DNA of 64,000 bases from Adineta ricciae. Taxonomy: Eukaryota; Rotifera; Eurotatoria; Adinetida; Adinetidae. Position numbers and translations under genes: made by a program. The first letter of the stretch is position 1, and the number at the start of each line of letters is the position of its first letter. The notes below the pieces were generated by a model. That model searched no databases and had not been told where the DNA came from. It was given only the letters and a program-made list of their open reading frames with translations. The DNA is taken from the NCBI GenBank assembly GCA_905250025.1, contig CAJNOJ010000008.1, positions 248,001 to 312,000 of the forward strand. Direction: 5' to 3'. Below, piece by piece: positions 52,412 to 64,000 of the stretch.

Positions 52412-52893
52412 TTACCGTTTATGTTTACAAATATAATTCAAGCGATGTAAAAAACGTTGCTTAGCCTGAATTCGACACTCGAACTTGCGAACTGTTTGTC
52501 GAGTTGTTTGAATCGTATCTTTCAATATCTGAATGTCATGTTTAAGTCGATCGCGTTCAGCGCCTAAATATTCGATTCGATTTTTTCCATAGACAACCAT
52601 ACAATTGGAAACATCGATATAAAGCACGTCTTTTAACCAGCAACGCTTTCGACATGTCGGACAAACTAGGAAGAAATGTCAATAGAATAATTTTCGAGAG
52701 ATAGACAAATGGTTAAACCTTTGTTTGTTGTAAACCATTGATGAATACACAATGCACAAAACATATGGCCGCATTTTAAAGCTACAAGTTGTTGTTGTGG
52801 GTCTACACCAAATGTTTCATAACAGATCAAACATGAAAAGAGATCTTTGGGTATGTGTGTGTCGAATTCGACTGAAGAATAAGAGTCAGTCAT
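52412..52893 (-). CDS. Small RING-finger protein, TRAIP-like
   Basis: Exons 52893-52719 and 52665-52412 (53-nt intron) give 142 residues in phase. A C3HC4 RING (about 20-65) reads CLICYETF...LKCGHMFCALCIHQWF...VCPTCRKR. A coiled-coil-prone helix follows (GAERDRLKHDIQILKDTIQTTRQTVRKFECRIQAKQ). RING followed by I/L-rich linker (WLKDVLYIDVSN) and coiled coil resembles the N-terminus of TRAIP E3 ubiquitin ligase, but the protein is far shorter than TRAIP (about 470). E3 activity is plausible: all eight zinc ligands are present. Confidence 0.78.
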
Positions 52894-54003
52894 TACGGTT
52901 GAATTGTCATCGAGTTTTTGTCGTTGATCAGCAAAAGGTCATTTATAGAAAACAATTTTGTTTTGCCGCGTAGAATTTGCTTTTTCTTTTCATTTTATCT
53001 TCTTTCGATCTTGTTACTATATGTTGCCGTGTGAGAAAGAGGAAATCTAATTACACAACTGGTTTGGTTGTGTAATCAGATTGGTTGTAGAAATCTGTTC
53101 CATATTTTTTTTCTTAGTCGAAAACATAAACGATGTTCACTTAAGAATTTTCTCCGTAAATGTCAGATGGTCTGTTTACATAGAACTGATCTATATAGTT
53201 ACAAAGGGATACAAACACTGTAATAGGAAAATGATAAAATGTGTCGATTTTTTTTGAGTAGATCTGTACGACGGGAGAAGAAAGAATATATTAAACAAAT
53301 CGCAGTTCACCTTGTCATCTTCGATTTCCGTCTCGTTTTCATGTTCTTCTCCCTGGTGTTTTTCATTCATCATTTCTTTTTTGTTCTTCATTATGTCTAA
53401 CATGAAGAAGAAAGATTTCATCAGGAGAAGAAAAATCCAACTGGAATGATTAGGATCGAGATGTAAAGAGAGTATCTGTCATGTTTGAGTAAAGGGAATT
53501 CTACAGTTAAGGGAGAGTGAGAGAGAGAGAGAGAAAGAACTCACAATGATTTCAGCTTTCTTTTCTCTATTCATTAAAAAAACATGTTAAAGAGAACCAT
53601 TAATAGTTGGAAAAATCTCGCGTCGTAGAAAAAAAATGATTGTTTTAATTCTCTGTGTATACAACATATCCCTGTTCTCTCTTTAGTGACCGATTTGTTT
53701 ACTTTTTCCTCTGATTGACATGAGTCTGAATATCATTATCATCAACATACATATATATATAGACACATTGATGTACGTAAATTGTTTTGGAATGATGAAT
53801 GATGACTATTGAACTCGCTTTTTTTCTTTGCTTGAGGATATATGAACTCTCTTGTGGTGTACACATTCCATTCGCTCTTTTCCCAAATGTTTCTCATACC
53901 TCTTGTCATGTTTGTTTAAAGCATATTTCATGCTTCTCTTTCTCTCTCTCTCTCTTCTAGAGAACATCAGATTCGTGTTTCCTATCCACTAGGTTAGAAT
54001 GAT
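52894..54003. other. Intergenic
   Basis: No gene supported. A (ct)n acceptor-like tract ends TCTCTTCTAG at 53960 before the GPCR gene; this could be the 3' splice site of its 5' UTR. Confidence 0.5.
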
Positions 54004-55487
54004 ATGACGGGTCAAAATTTAACGTTTGTAAACGGAATCGAGTCTGACTCGATGAATCCGTTCGATGAAACTCTAAGTTCGTTGATATTTTTTACCGTTG
54101 TTTACGTACTCGTTCTTATATCTGGTCTCGTCGGCAATTTTATTGTGCTTTTTGTCACATTGAAAAACAATGACTTAAAGCATTTTACCAATTATTTTTT
54201 CGCTAATCTCAGCGCGGCTGACGTTATCGTTCTGCTATTTTGCATTCCAACTGCTATACACGATATCTGGGCGAAAGATCAATGGTATATGGGTAAATTT
54301 TTCTGCTTAAGCAACCAATATATTGAAAGTTGCGCGACAAGTGTATCATCGTTAACTATCATGGCAATTAGTTTTGAACGTTTCATCGCAATATGTGAAC
54401 CATTCAAAGTAAAGAATGTTTTCTCTCCAAATTCATTCTGTATTCAGCAGCGTGCTTTAGGTACATGATATATTCAATGAAACATTAACATTAATCACAA
54501 TTCTTCTAATTTGGGCAATCGGTCTAATATTTTCTCTGCCATTTGTCATCTTCGTCGAGTACAATCCACATTTCAATCCAGGGGAGTTCGTCAATGACAC
54601 TAGCAGTCTAGTTACAATTTGTCGATTAGATGCGAACTCAAGTTTAGCACGCACTTGTATAACCTGGTTCATCGTCATGCTTATATTTGTACCATTTTTT
54701 GTTTTAACGTATATTTATACACGAATCATCGTGGAATTAGTTCGACATCGTGCTGCACGTTTGCGTACAATGAGAAAAAGTCAGCAACAGCAACTTGATG
54801 AAGAAACCAACAGTGTGAATAATGGTTTAGTCCTAACAAACGATCAGCAAACATCGAATTCATTTCTTTCTTACAAAAGTTTCGAGCAAAAGCGTTTGAA
54901 CACAGTGATTATTTGCGTTGTTACCGTGGCTTTTTTTGCTTGTCAATTTCCAGTGCGTATTATTCAATTAACTGACATGTACATGCGTGTTCAAAATGAG
55001 GAAGTAATGTCTCACTTAGCATGGATCTGGTTATGGAAACTATCTAAATTACTTTTCTTTCTTAATTTTACAGCAAATCCAGTAAGGAGATGATGAGAAA
55101 CATATGTGAATTACTCTTAATGACCTCATTGTTTTCTTTTTTTTTTTCGTCTAGATTATTTATAATATCTTATCGACCAAATTCCGTCGGTCATGTCGTC
55201 GCTATTTACAAATTCATCGCTCGTTGAGTTTTGGAACCAATTCATCACGAAAAACGAGTATTACTTCATTTCTTTATTTGAACATATATAAGAATCGTCG
55301 CCGACAAAGTAGTTTACAGAATAATCAACAGCAGTATCCGTTTAATCACCATCAAAAGTTCAATTTGATACGTGCGCATTACGATAGTGAAAACCGAGAT
55401 TTAGTCACCGTTGGAAATAATGACGAGATCTTTGTTCCGACATTTCAAGTTTTGAATGAAGAAGAAAATGAAAATATCGTTCAATAA
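54004..55487 (+). CDS. Rhodopsin-class GPCR, neuropeptide-receptor type
   Basis: Exons 54004-54408, 54461-55081 and 55155-55487 give 452 residues in phase. Seven TMs with class A marks: GLVGNFIVLF (TM1), NLSAADVIVLL (TM2), the ECL1 Trp and TM3 Cys (WYMGKFFC), ERF in place of DRY after TM3 (SFERFIAICEPF), FFACQFP in TM6 in place of FxxCWxP, and NPIIYNILSTKFR in TM7. The N-terminus has Asn-glycosylation sites (NLT). The third loop is long and Gln-rich. TM2/TM7 patterns fit peptide receptors (GHSR/TRH/orexin-like group); the ligand cannot be inferred. A plasma membrane location is expected. Confidence 0.88.
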
Positions 55488-56411
55488 CAATGGAAATCAA
55501 TGTTCAATGTATATTCATAGATTTACATTGCTTTTGTGTGCGCGTGCGTCCTTAGATATTGTTTCTTTCTTCTTCTTTTGATTAATACAACAGAATAATA
55601 TCTTATCTGTAAGAAGTTCTTTTCCCAAATCTCATTCAATGGATTCTTGAATACGACCGTGTAGTTCGTCTCGACTTTCTATGGCGTCAGGGTGAAACCG
55701 AGATGAATATCTGGTGTTACAAAAGATACTAATCTATAATTAATTTTGGTCTAAGTAGAGCTGGACGAAAGATTCTTAGTCTTAATATTAATTAAGAGAA
55801 AGCACGAGATCAATTAAGTTTCACTGGTGCAATCGATTCACACGAAGGTAAACAGCATATTGAAAGAATTTGATTCTTCCTCTGTTCAGTATATACAGAA
55901 ATTGGTAATATAAGCGTCACTAGTGCTCAACATTTGATTCATTCTAAAATTGAAACATCACGTAACTTGGAAAACGATGAGATATGGTTCGCTATTTGCC
56001 GGTAATTATGTATATACATTGTAAAAAGGACATTTTGACATATAACGATGACGAAGATGATATAATATGAACTGGATTCAATAGAATATTTCATCGATAT
56101 GTATGTGAATAACTAGATGTGTAACCAGCTCCTTCTTTGTAATACGAGCACACGCACAAGTAGAAAACACGTATCAATCAATCGCGTTATACCGGTAACA
56201 TGACTGGTTCATCATCCAGTTCGAAACAGAACATTACGATAAGCAACGCGTTTCGCTCGATTGGGAAAGGTACACGCATATAAAGAAAGAAATGAAGAAA
56301 AACGTCAGGTTATTTTCTTTATACACAGGTAATATTGACCGCTCGATTTTCATTGATATGCTTAATTGCTACATAATTGTATGTTTCTTGTAGCATCCGA
56401 TTAAATCAGCG
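55488..56411. other. Intergenic
   Basis: No gene supported. A 3' splice site (TTTCTTGTAG) ends at 56393, 18 nt before the ABCG start codon. Confidence 0.5.
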
Positions 56412-58630
56412 ATGTCGGCTGAAGTTCCTTTAACAACAATTATCGTTGATGGCATGGCGAATACACGGCACTCAGCTCCATTGACAACTGTTAGTGAAGA
56501 TGGCCAGAGCGTCAATCAAACTGCAATAACGTACAATCCATATAAACCACGGGGAAGTGCGAGTAATCCTAACGAGCGTAGCCTATCTTTACTTGATCCA
56601 TTCTCTGATCGTGTAAGTACGATTCTCGTGTGGCAAAATTTAACAGTATCAACACGTCCTGATAAACGAAAAGAATTTTTCCAACGTTTAAAATCTTCTA
56701 AAAATTTTATTCCAAAAAGAAAAACTCTGTTGAATGACGTTAGTGGAGCAATCACTGGTGGACTATGGGCAGTTATGGGTAAGATATCTTCTTGCTCTGT
56801 ATAAGATCGTATACTCAACCTTATGTTCTCATATTTTGATGCTACAGGCCCATCTGGTTCTGGTAAATCGACTCTTTTGAATACCCTAGCTTGCCGTTTG
56901 GATGTGAATACGGTTGTGAAAGGTGAAATGCGTCTAAATGGATGTGAATATGATAATGCGGAATTGAAACGTATTGCTGGATATGTTATGCAAGATGACT
57001 TATTGAATGGCTCCTTAACTGTTGAAGAAACCTTGATGTACACGGCTGAGCTTCGTTTGCCACGAGAGTTCACTAAGGAACAACGTCGTTCACGTGTTGA
57101 AGATGTGATGGTTGATTTAGGTTTAACTCATGTTCGTGATGTTGTCGTTGGAACACCATTGAGAAAAGGCATTTCTGGCGGCGAACGAAAACGTCTATGT
57201 GTCGGCATGCAACTACTCAATCGTCCACAGTTATTGTTTCTTGATGAACCAACATCCGGATTGGATTCGGTGACAGCATTGGATCTTCTTCGGACATTTC
57301 ATGCACTTGCTCATGGAAAATCTTCTGAAAAAGCGGTAACGATTGTTTGCTCGATTCATCAACCGCAAGCGAAGATTTTTAATTTATTTGATTCGCTCAT
57401 TCTACTAAAAAATGGTAACATCATCTATCAAGGCCCACGAAAACAAGCCATGGTAAAAGAAACTAATGTGCGCGTGCTTCTTTACACTTTCTTTTGCTTT
57501 TAGGAAACGTTTCGGGCGGCAGGCTTTCCATGCCCATTATATACTAATCCAGCTGACCATCTGTTGGATGTAATTACACCATCAAAATACGATCCAGATG
57601 CTGAGTCCAACGAAGGATATATATCTCTCGAACAACAAGCAATTAATGATCAAGCAATCATTGCTGCTCAAGCTCCAGTCACAATTGATTTAAATATGGG
57701 TGCAGATAAACGTGTTGCTCAAATGAGCAATCTTCCAAAGAATCCAACTTGGTATAAGCAAGTTCAAATATTGCTTCGACGAAACTTTCAAGAACACTTA
57801 CGAGCATCAAAAGTAATCATCACTTCTTTGGTCCAAACGGTTGTCATTGCTGTGCTGATTGGTACAGCTTTCCTACAAATAGGCACAACACAGAAAAGTA
57901 CCGTTCGTCGGCAACCAGTTTTATTCTTCTGTGTCGTCAACCAGGGTGTTTTCGGTGCATTGATGGTCATTAATTCATTTCCAATGGAGCGCGCGTTAAC
58001 ACTACGTGAACGAGCATCGGGAACTTATTTTGCTAGTGCATATTTTACAGCTAAAATTGTTGCTGATACACTCATACAAATTCCAGTGCCAATTGTATTC
58101 GTAAGTAGAATTCATTGAAATTATCCGAATAAAAAACGTTCAATGAATATTTCTAGTCATGTGTTGCTTATTTCATCATTGGCTTACAACCAGTGGCTGG
58201 AAAATTCTTTCTATTTATGCTTTTCATGATACTATGTTCACTATCTGCAACATCACTAGCATTGATGATATCTGCTCTCTGCAAAACAACGGATATGAGT
58301 GTTACTGTTCTTCCTATGGCTTTGGAAGTATCTCGTCTTTTTGGTGGGTTCTTTTTGTCTCCAGCTAATTTACCAAAATACTTTTCTTGGCTCGATGCTC
58401 TCTCCTATGCCAAGTATACATATGTTGGCATAAGCTTGAATGAACTAACCGGGTTAGAATTATCATGTGATGGTCTGACAAGTGGTACCTGTATAAAAAC
58501 CGGACAGCAAACAATTACTTCACTTGGTTTAGATTATATCAATATTGGTGGATGTATTGGAGCTTTGCTTGCATTCATTTTGTTTTGTCGGCTTGTTGCC
58601 TTTCTCGGTGTAAGATTTTTGAAAAGCTAA
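56412..58630 (+). CDS. ABCG-family half-transporter
   Basis: Exons 56412-56778, 56848-57452, 57504-58100 and 58157-58630 give 680 residues in phase (family about 650-690). Nucleotide-binding domain first: Walker A GPSGSGKST (about 123), Q-loop VMQDD, signature SGGERKR (about 232), Walker B LLFLDEPTSGLD (about 252), H-loop SIHQPQ. Then six TMs starting near ASKVIITSLVQTVVIAVLIG, with family-typical NQGVFGALMVINSFPMERALTLRERASGTY (split in two: NQGVFGALMVINSFP and MERALTLRERASGTY). NBD-TMD order marks the ABCG subfamily; similarity is to the ABCG2/white type. It would dimerise and export lipids or xenobiotics at the cell surface; the substrate is unknown. An acceptor 18 nt before the ATG suggests a spliced leader or 5' exon. 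Confidence 0.94.
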
Positions 58631-58899
58631 GCTTTCATACCTAATATTCTTTGTATGCACATTTTTGTTGATTGAATTAATAAAAACTAAACGTTATGAG
58701 TATATAATATACTATTGAAGAATGTTTATTGGTCAAACCTGTTTGTGAATTGAACTTCTTATCTGACAAAAGGAAATCCAGCTGATGCTTGGCGCTATCT
58801 ATGATTAAAACCAGTAGATATTTCTTTGATTTGTTCATACGTTCGTTATCGTTGGATTAGAAGATTAATATCATTATAGACGAGATTTAAATCTGAGCG

Positions 58900-60974
58900 A
58901 TGAATGATTTAACATCATCATTGGATAAGGATAGGAAAAGGCCGTTTGTATCTTCTGATGCATTGAACAGTTTAAAATCGCTGCTCCATGATAATCTTGC
59001 GTTAAATGAGAGTTTAATCGATCGTGAAGATGAAATCGAAACGAAGAAACGAAGAGAATCACAACTCCTCATCAAACAACAAGTTTTGATCAAAAATTTA
59101 ACCGAACCTAATGTAAATGAAACTAAACCTCGACGCGTTATTACCTTAAAGTTAGTAGTCTTTCATTCTCCACCACCAATCTCCATGATTCGTTTGATCA
59201 AAAAGAGAATATTCTGAACGACGGCAGATCCAATTATCTGAGATACCTTCTACCACGCCAAAACGTATAGTTTTACGTGATAATGAAGAAAAAGGTAACT
59301 ACTTTGATCTAAAGAATATTCTAAGTCTGCTATCTAAGTTGAAGATAGTCACGAAACAGACTCGATCAAGTCGCCCGAGTCATCGTCAATAATAGCAGCA
59401 GCAGCAGCAGCGCCAACAACAATGCATATAACTGAACAATGGTTGATGCAAATACGTGGAATTCTTGCCTCTTCGCAAACTCAAGATAATAAACTAAGAG
59501 CCATAGGAGCCTTGACTTCATTCACGTACATTCCGCACAATTGATAACTTTTGTCTTTGGTATAAACTATTTTTTGTTTCATAGTAACATAGACCATGAT
59601 TTACGATTGAACTTTTCCCCAAATAACAATCAAGTAACCACAACGCGTCAGTATCCAATCTTCCAATCGATGCGTACACCTACAGAAGAACATCAATCAT
59701 ACATCCCTCCTCAATTACTCGACTGTTGTGAATCGTACGTACTCAAATTGATTTTTCAATTTCAAATCTCATCTTCTATTCACCAGACATCAACAACAAC
59801 AACAATCCGCATCGATTGAAAGGAAATCAGAGTATTTCGATAGTTGTCCAACATCGTTATCCTTGCGTGAAACGATGATTAATATAGCTAACCGTTTGGT
59901 CAAAACTGAGCCGATACCGATGGTCGATACACATTGTCATTTCGATTTAATCTTCGATCGGTATTATTTAAAACTGAGAAAATTGTTCATTTCTATTTTC
60001 CCATCTAGTCTTTATATTCAACATAATGATCCAAAGAAATATTTTGACGAATACAAGGATTTCTATCCACCTGGTTTGTCGTTTGAATTAGCCATACACG
60101 TCTTTTGGCGCCCGAGACATTTAACTCTAAGTATGAACATGATTGCTTCTACTTGAAATCAATTTCTTCTCGTAGATAATTGGTTGAATCGATATTCCAA
60201 ATACTTAGATGACGAACGTGTCTATGGATCGTGTGGCATCCATCCACATTGGAGTTTTACATGGAAAGAATCCTATATTCGTGATATTGAACGATGTCTT
60301 CAACATCCGAGAGTAATAGCAATCGGAGAAATTGGATTAGATTTTGGTCCCAAGTGAGCATCTATTCCATATTTGAATGTGAAGAATCAATTTTCTCGGT
60401 AGAAATACATGTAATATGGATCAACAATCTCGAGTATTCGAGGAACAATTGAAACTAGCTGCAAAATGGTGCAAACCAGTTGTAATCCATTCTAGAAATG
60501 CCTATCAGCAGACATTCAATATTATGAAAGAAGTGAAATCGAAAGAATCACTCCTCTTAGATAGACATTTTTTCCTTTTAGCATCTTAGTCCTAATCATA
60601 AGATTCACTTACATTGTTTTGTTGGTACCATCGCTGATGCTCAACTCTTTACATCATACTTTACCGAGATCAAGTTTGGTTTTACTCCCATTGTTACTCG
60701 TGTAAAGTTTTTACACATTGTCATTGCACAACTTGATCTTCGACAGATCCTGTCTGAAACCGATTCACCTTATTTCGTGCCTGAAGAAGTATTTCATCTT
60801 GATCGATTTAAAGATATACGCTTTGTTGGTTTTTAGCTTTCTAATCTTTCACGTTGTGCACATCCGGGTATGGTTTACAGTGTAATTGAACTTATTGCAC
60901 AAATTCGACAGTTGCCCATTGAAAAAATCGCACGTCAATTGAGGGAAAATGCGCAACGAATCTATGGAGTTTAA
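58900..60974 (+). CDS. TATDN2-like TatD-family metal-dependent nuclease
   Basis: Ten exons: 58900-59150, 59206-59294, 59339-59525, 59585-59734, 59787-59960, 60009-60130, 60176-60353, 60403-60532, 60582-60788, 60837-60974; 541 residues in phase. The first about 250 residues are low-complexity (including an Ala run from GCA repeats near 59396-59415 and a Gln run near 59790-59807). The C-terminal TatD barrel holds the metal ligands: VDTHCHFD, then CGIHPHW, GEIGLDFG, VIHSRNA, LHCFVG and LSETDSPY. Long disordered N-terminus plus TatD matches vertebrate TATDN2. TatD proteins are 3'-5' exonucleases/endonucleases acting on DNA and RNA, some with repair roles. Confidence 0.9.
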
Positions 60975-61369
60975 ATGATCAATTTAAAGTTTTCTCTTTC
61001 TGTTATTTTTTGTCTTTTCGAAATATTTGAAAGTGTGTTTCGCTAGGTCTATCTGTTTTTCCTATAGGAAGTCTGTTTCTAGTACTGAAATATAAGTTTT
61101 GTCAACAGAACGTCCGTGAATCATCTGTACGATACATGGAAAAAAATGATAGCATGGAGAATTGCAAGTTTTCTACCTCCATCTATTCTCTTTAGCGTAT
61201 TGTTCCGCGTAGACGAGAGCACTCCTTTGATAGAAAATCAACATATCTATTTGCTGTCGCCTAGACGATCCGTATAGCACATGTGTTCGTGCAATGCTTT
61301 GTTAATACAGCTTCTTTCTACGACAAGATCTGCCCGTTTATTAAAAAAATCGCTGGAAGGAAAACAATC

Positions 61370-62476
61370 ATGGTACCAACACGACTAATTGCTACTAAAA
61401 AGAGTGCTACAGTTTTTTGTTTTATTCTGTTATCGTTTATGTTTATCAGCAATCGAAAATCAGCGAATAGTTCATATTTATTGAATACAGGCAAAAAAGA
61501 ACAAACGTTTATATATCGTCGACGACCATGTTCATGCTCCCGACCACTTTCTCAACAGGATTCAAACGAACTGATTATTGACGAAACACCATCTTCACTC
61601 TGTAGTCAATATTCAACTTTACGAGGTTTCCATCAACGTATAATTTCTATAAGTATGTTTGGATTCGCATCAAAGTCTGTCTTTGATCGAAATTCATCGA
61701 CAACTTATCTTCATCAGTTAATAGCTGACATGAACAAACTCTATCCAAATTGGATTTTACGAGTCTATCATGATTCGACAATTGAGAGTAAACTGGTCTG
61801 TTCAGTAGAATGTACTTACGACCATGTCGATTTTTGCAATGCAAACTCGTTGGGTCGTTTGGGTAGTGTCAGCAGTTTCGTTCCACCAAAAATCTGACGA
61901 TTTTTACCTGCAGGTGATAACCATGTCGATATAATGGTTAGTCGTGATCTCGATTCGCCGCTGACGCTACGTGAATTAGCTGCTGTTGATGAATGGATAT
62001 CATCGGGAAAAGCATGGCATACGATGCGTGATCATCCAATGCATTTTGTTGTGATGCTCGGTAAGAAAGTTCATATATACCAAAAGAGATCGTTTTTTTC
62101 AATCACAATGTTTAACCTAGGAGGTATGTGGGGCTTTCGACCAGCGTTAAATCGAACATTTTCTAAGTACGTTCTACAAACAATTCTCAATCGTTCGTTG
62201 GTAACTGGCTACAATGGAAGAGGTGATCAAGGATTTTTATCAGATAACATTTGGCCACATATTCAGAACCAAATCATCGCACACGATAGTTATTTGTGTA
62301 GGGAACCCTACTCAAGAAACTCTCGTCCTTGGCCGACACGTCGGTTGCCTCCTTCTAATGATACGAATTGTTTTGTCGGATGTTCACGACCTTGTTGTCA
62401 ACCGTCGAAATATCCATTTGGTGAATGTCCCACAGCTTGTAGGCCGAAAAATCACACTGATTGGGCAATGTGTTGA
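61370..62476 (+). pseudogene. Type II membrane glycosyltransferase-like gene with in-frame TGA
   Basis: The frame runs from ATG 61370 with a 60-nt intron (62061-62120) to TGA 62474-62476; 349 codons. An N-terminal signal-anchor (TVFCFILLSFMFI) precedes a luminal domain: RIISISMFGF, LYPNWILRVYHD, PPKI(stop)RFLPAGDNHVDIMVSRDLDSPL, HTMRDHPMHFVVMLGGMWGFRP, GDQGFLSDNIWP and a Cys-rich tail. SRDLDS with MRDHP and GGMWG mark a family of glycosyltransferase-like proteins; the DLD is probably the nucleotide-sugar/metal site. TGA at 61895-61897 sits where the family has Trp (PPKxWRFLP). Alternatively a 51-nt in-frame intron (61863-61913, GTAGTG donor, TTTTTACCTGCAG acceptor) would remove the stop along with the motif. 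Either a broken gene, a base error, or a rescued allele. Start choice: first in-frame ATG before the anchor. Confidence 0.72.
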
Positions 62477-62567
62477 AATATGCGAAAGCAAATGTTAATT
62501 CGTTTTATTCTATAAGACCAAAAAAATAGATTATACTGTACAAACGGGAGGAAAAGCACAAATTAGT

Positions 62568-63086
62568 TCAAATCCATTGCTGATTTTCTTCAATGGGATG
62601 CAAACGTGGAACGATTGATCGTTTTGGAAAAGGAACAGCTGAATGTCGTCGTCTGTGTTGATTATCTTTTTTATTGTAAAGGAGTCGTTTCAATGGAATG
62701 ATATTATTCGCTGGTAGTGCCGACACAGTTGAATGACGTTTGCTACGACGTGGTGTTGATGTTTGATGAGGTTTAAGCAAAAGACGTGTTTGTTGTGGAG
62801 AACTCTTTGGTGTACTCGTTGCACGAGCTGCAAATGCAAATGCCATTTTGCTTGATTTTTTTCGATATTCACTATTCGCTGTCGAATGTAATATCGCTGG
62901 TTTGGATCCATGAGACAAATACGGACAGCAAATCTCTTCTTGTGATAAAGTTGTTAGTTGTGAACTGATGGAAAAATTCATGAGTGGAATATTGCAATTG
63001 TTGTCGAGTCGATGTATTTCGGATATGATGTCGTTGAGATGATGCACAAGTTTGCGCTTAAGTCGATCTTTGGACATTGTTGACAT
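62568..63086 (-). CDS. Basic, Ser/Arg-rich protein of unknown function
   Basis: A 172-codon single frame from ATG 63086. The N-terminus may form a helix (DRLKRKLVHHLNDIISEIHRLD). The remainder is basic with many S/T-P sites (STPKSSPQQTR, TSTPRRSKRHST, KDNQHRRRHSAVPFPKRS), as in disordered nuclear or cytoskeletal proteins. No domain recognised. It converges on the glycosyltransferase-like gene, whose stop is 91 bp away. Confidence 0.55.
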   Translation of the reverse strand: MSTMSKDRLKRKLVHHLNDIISEIHRLDNNCNIPLMNFSISSQLTTLSQEEICCPYLSHGSKPAILHSTANSEYRKKSSKMAFAFAARATSTPKSSPQQTRLLLKPHQTSTPRRSKRHSTVSALPANNIIPLKRLLYNKKDNQHRRRHSAVPFPKRSIVPRLHPIEENQQWI

Positions 63087-64000
63087 GATTGAGAAGAATG
63101 TATTAAGTTATCTGAAAGGTAAAAAGAAAATTGAGATTCCGTTTTCTTTTATCCGTTAGTTTGATTACATATCGATAGTTTTCAATGACACGATGTCTAT
63201 TATTATGATTACAGAAAAGAGAAAGATGAGACTGGAAGAAAAAGAAAATGAAATCGCACAGTAGGACTTTATCTTCAAACAGTTCGGCGAAGCGCGCATC
63301 ACATGGCGACAGGTGATGATGTACTGTACTTGTCATTGGCAGTTGACGAAACTACATAGGAGGTCTTGTCTATCAACACATCTCATGCCGAGAACAAGCA
63401 TGGTTGATTAAAATGACAGAATTAAAGCCGATCATTTGACTAAAAAATCTTTTTCAAGTTATTTATTTAACTTACATTTGGTAGACTTTTCAAATTGTTT
63501 GCAATACTATGTGTATGCTGTCTGTTGAAATGCTTAATTGATTGCATTTGACGAGTAACGATAATATATATACACTTCCTCTCTCGCTTTTTTTTCTCTC
63601 TCTGTTGATTGGTCCACTGTTTGTTCTCTCTTTTCACACTGACCGGAAAATATCGCTATTGGCTATGGAACGAAATGAAAAACAAATCCCTTTCGTTCTA
63701 TGATCATTGTTGAAGCGTGCAAGAACAGCAGCATCATTTCGCACATTATAGACCCCTTATTAGAAGAGACAGTGTTGCCGAGTTTGTTTGATCGGTATAC
63801 AGTACAGCTCAATCCCCGAGGCTCAGTAAACATCGAACGATCAAACGCATGAAACTATCCTTCAAATTCGATGTATACTGATCATACACGATAAGCATTT
63901 GGACAAATAAAATAAAATAAAATAAATGTAAAATTGATGCTACTCTAATTATAAACATAAGAGCAACGATCGTGGCGATTGAATTCACGCACTATACAGT
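63087..64000. other. Intergenic to window end
   Basis: No gene supported; an (aaata)n-type tract lies at about 63906-63927. Confidence 0.5.

Noticed and set aside
53191-53421. 76-codon Glu-rich frame
   Set aside because: Short, low-complexity and without splice or homology support.

Overview
The window looks like nuclear DNA of a bdelloid rotifer. It is AT-rich, its genes are intron-rich with most introns of about 50-60 nt, it carries a kinesin-light-chain-type TPR gene of a kind abundant in bdelloids, and it contains four copies of a gene whose leader matches the bdelloid spliced leader (SL) as I remember it. Exon coordinates below were worked out by hand from GT/AG sites, reading phase and protein conservation. 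Lengths that close exactly in phase are stated.

Layout. 1-1930 (-) is the C-terminal part of DNA-PKcs. It is cut by a 9-N gap and followed at once by a 5'-truncated TPR gene (+). 4802-5077 is a relic of the same ART/TPR superfamily. 5586-9214 is a small-RNA cluster with two divergent pairs of SL RNA genes and a U2 snRNA gene, sharing a PSE-like upstream element. An Sp-family zinc-finger factor (-) lies at 9438-10238. After about 3 kb without genes come a membrane-anchored subtilisin-like protease (-, 18 exons), Rab7 (-) and Groucho/TLE (-). A decayed ISXO2/Merlin-type transposase lies at 27376-28310.

28972-39413 is a run of four + strand genes: PNUTS, TFIIB, TTC1 and a ZAP-like CCCH zinc-finger protein. 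Three of them have a 3' splice site just upstream of the start codon, so the run is a candidate trans-spliced cluster. Next come a small PLDc_N-domain membrane protein (-), a Pro/His-rich ORF (+), one gene encoding three tandem two-pass membrane modules (-, 1286 aa), an unknown 311-aa protein (-), a lactonase-type beta-propeller protein (-), a TRAIP-like RING protein (-), a rhodopsin-class neuropeptide-type GPCR (+), an ABCG half-transporter (+), a TATDN2-like TatD nuclease (+), a type II membrane glycosyltransferase-like gene (+) with an in-frame TGA at a conserved Trp, and a basic unknown protein (-).

How they relate. Most genes are unrelated housekeeping or regulatory genes: DNA repair (DNA-PKcs, TatD), transcription (TFIIB, PNUTS, Sp, Groucho), trafficking (Rab7) and signalling (GPCR). 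The best candidates for a linked system are the SL/U2 cluster, the genes that may receive the SL, and the three-module membrane protein. Two genes (protease, glycosyltransferase) carry single-base lesions in conserved motifs. These could be decay or consensus errors; the 9-N gap and one isolated N show that the assembly is imperfect.
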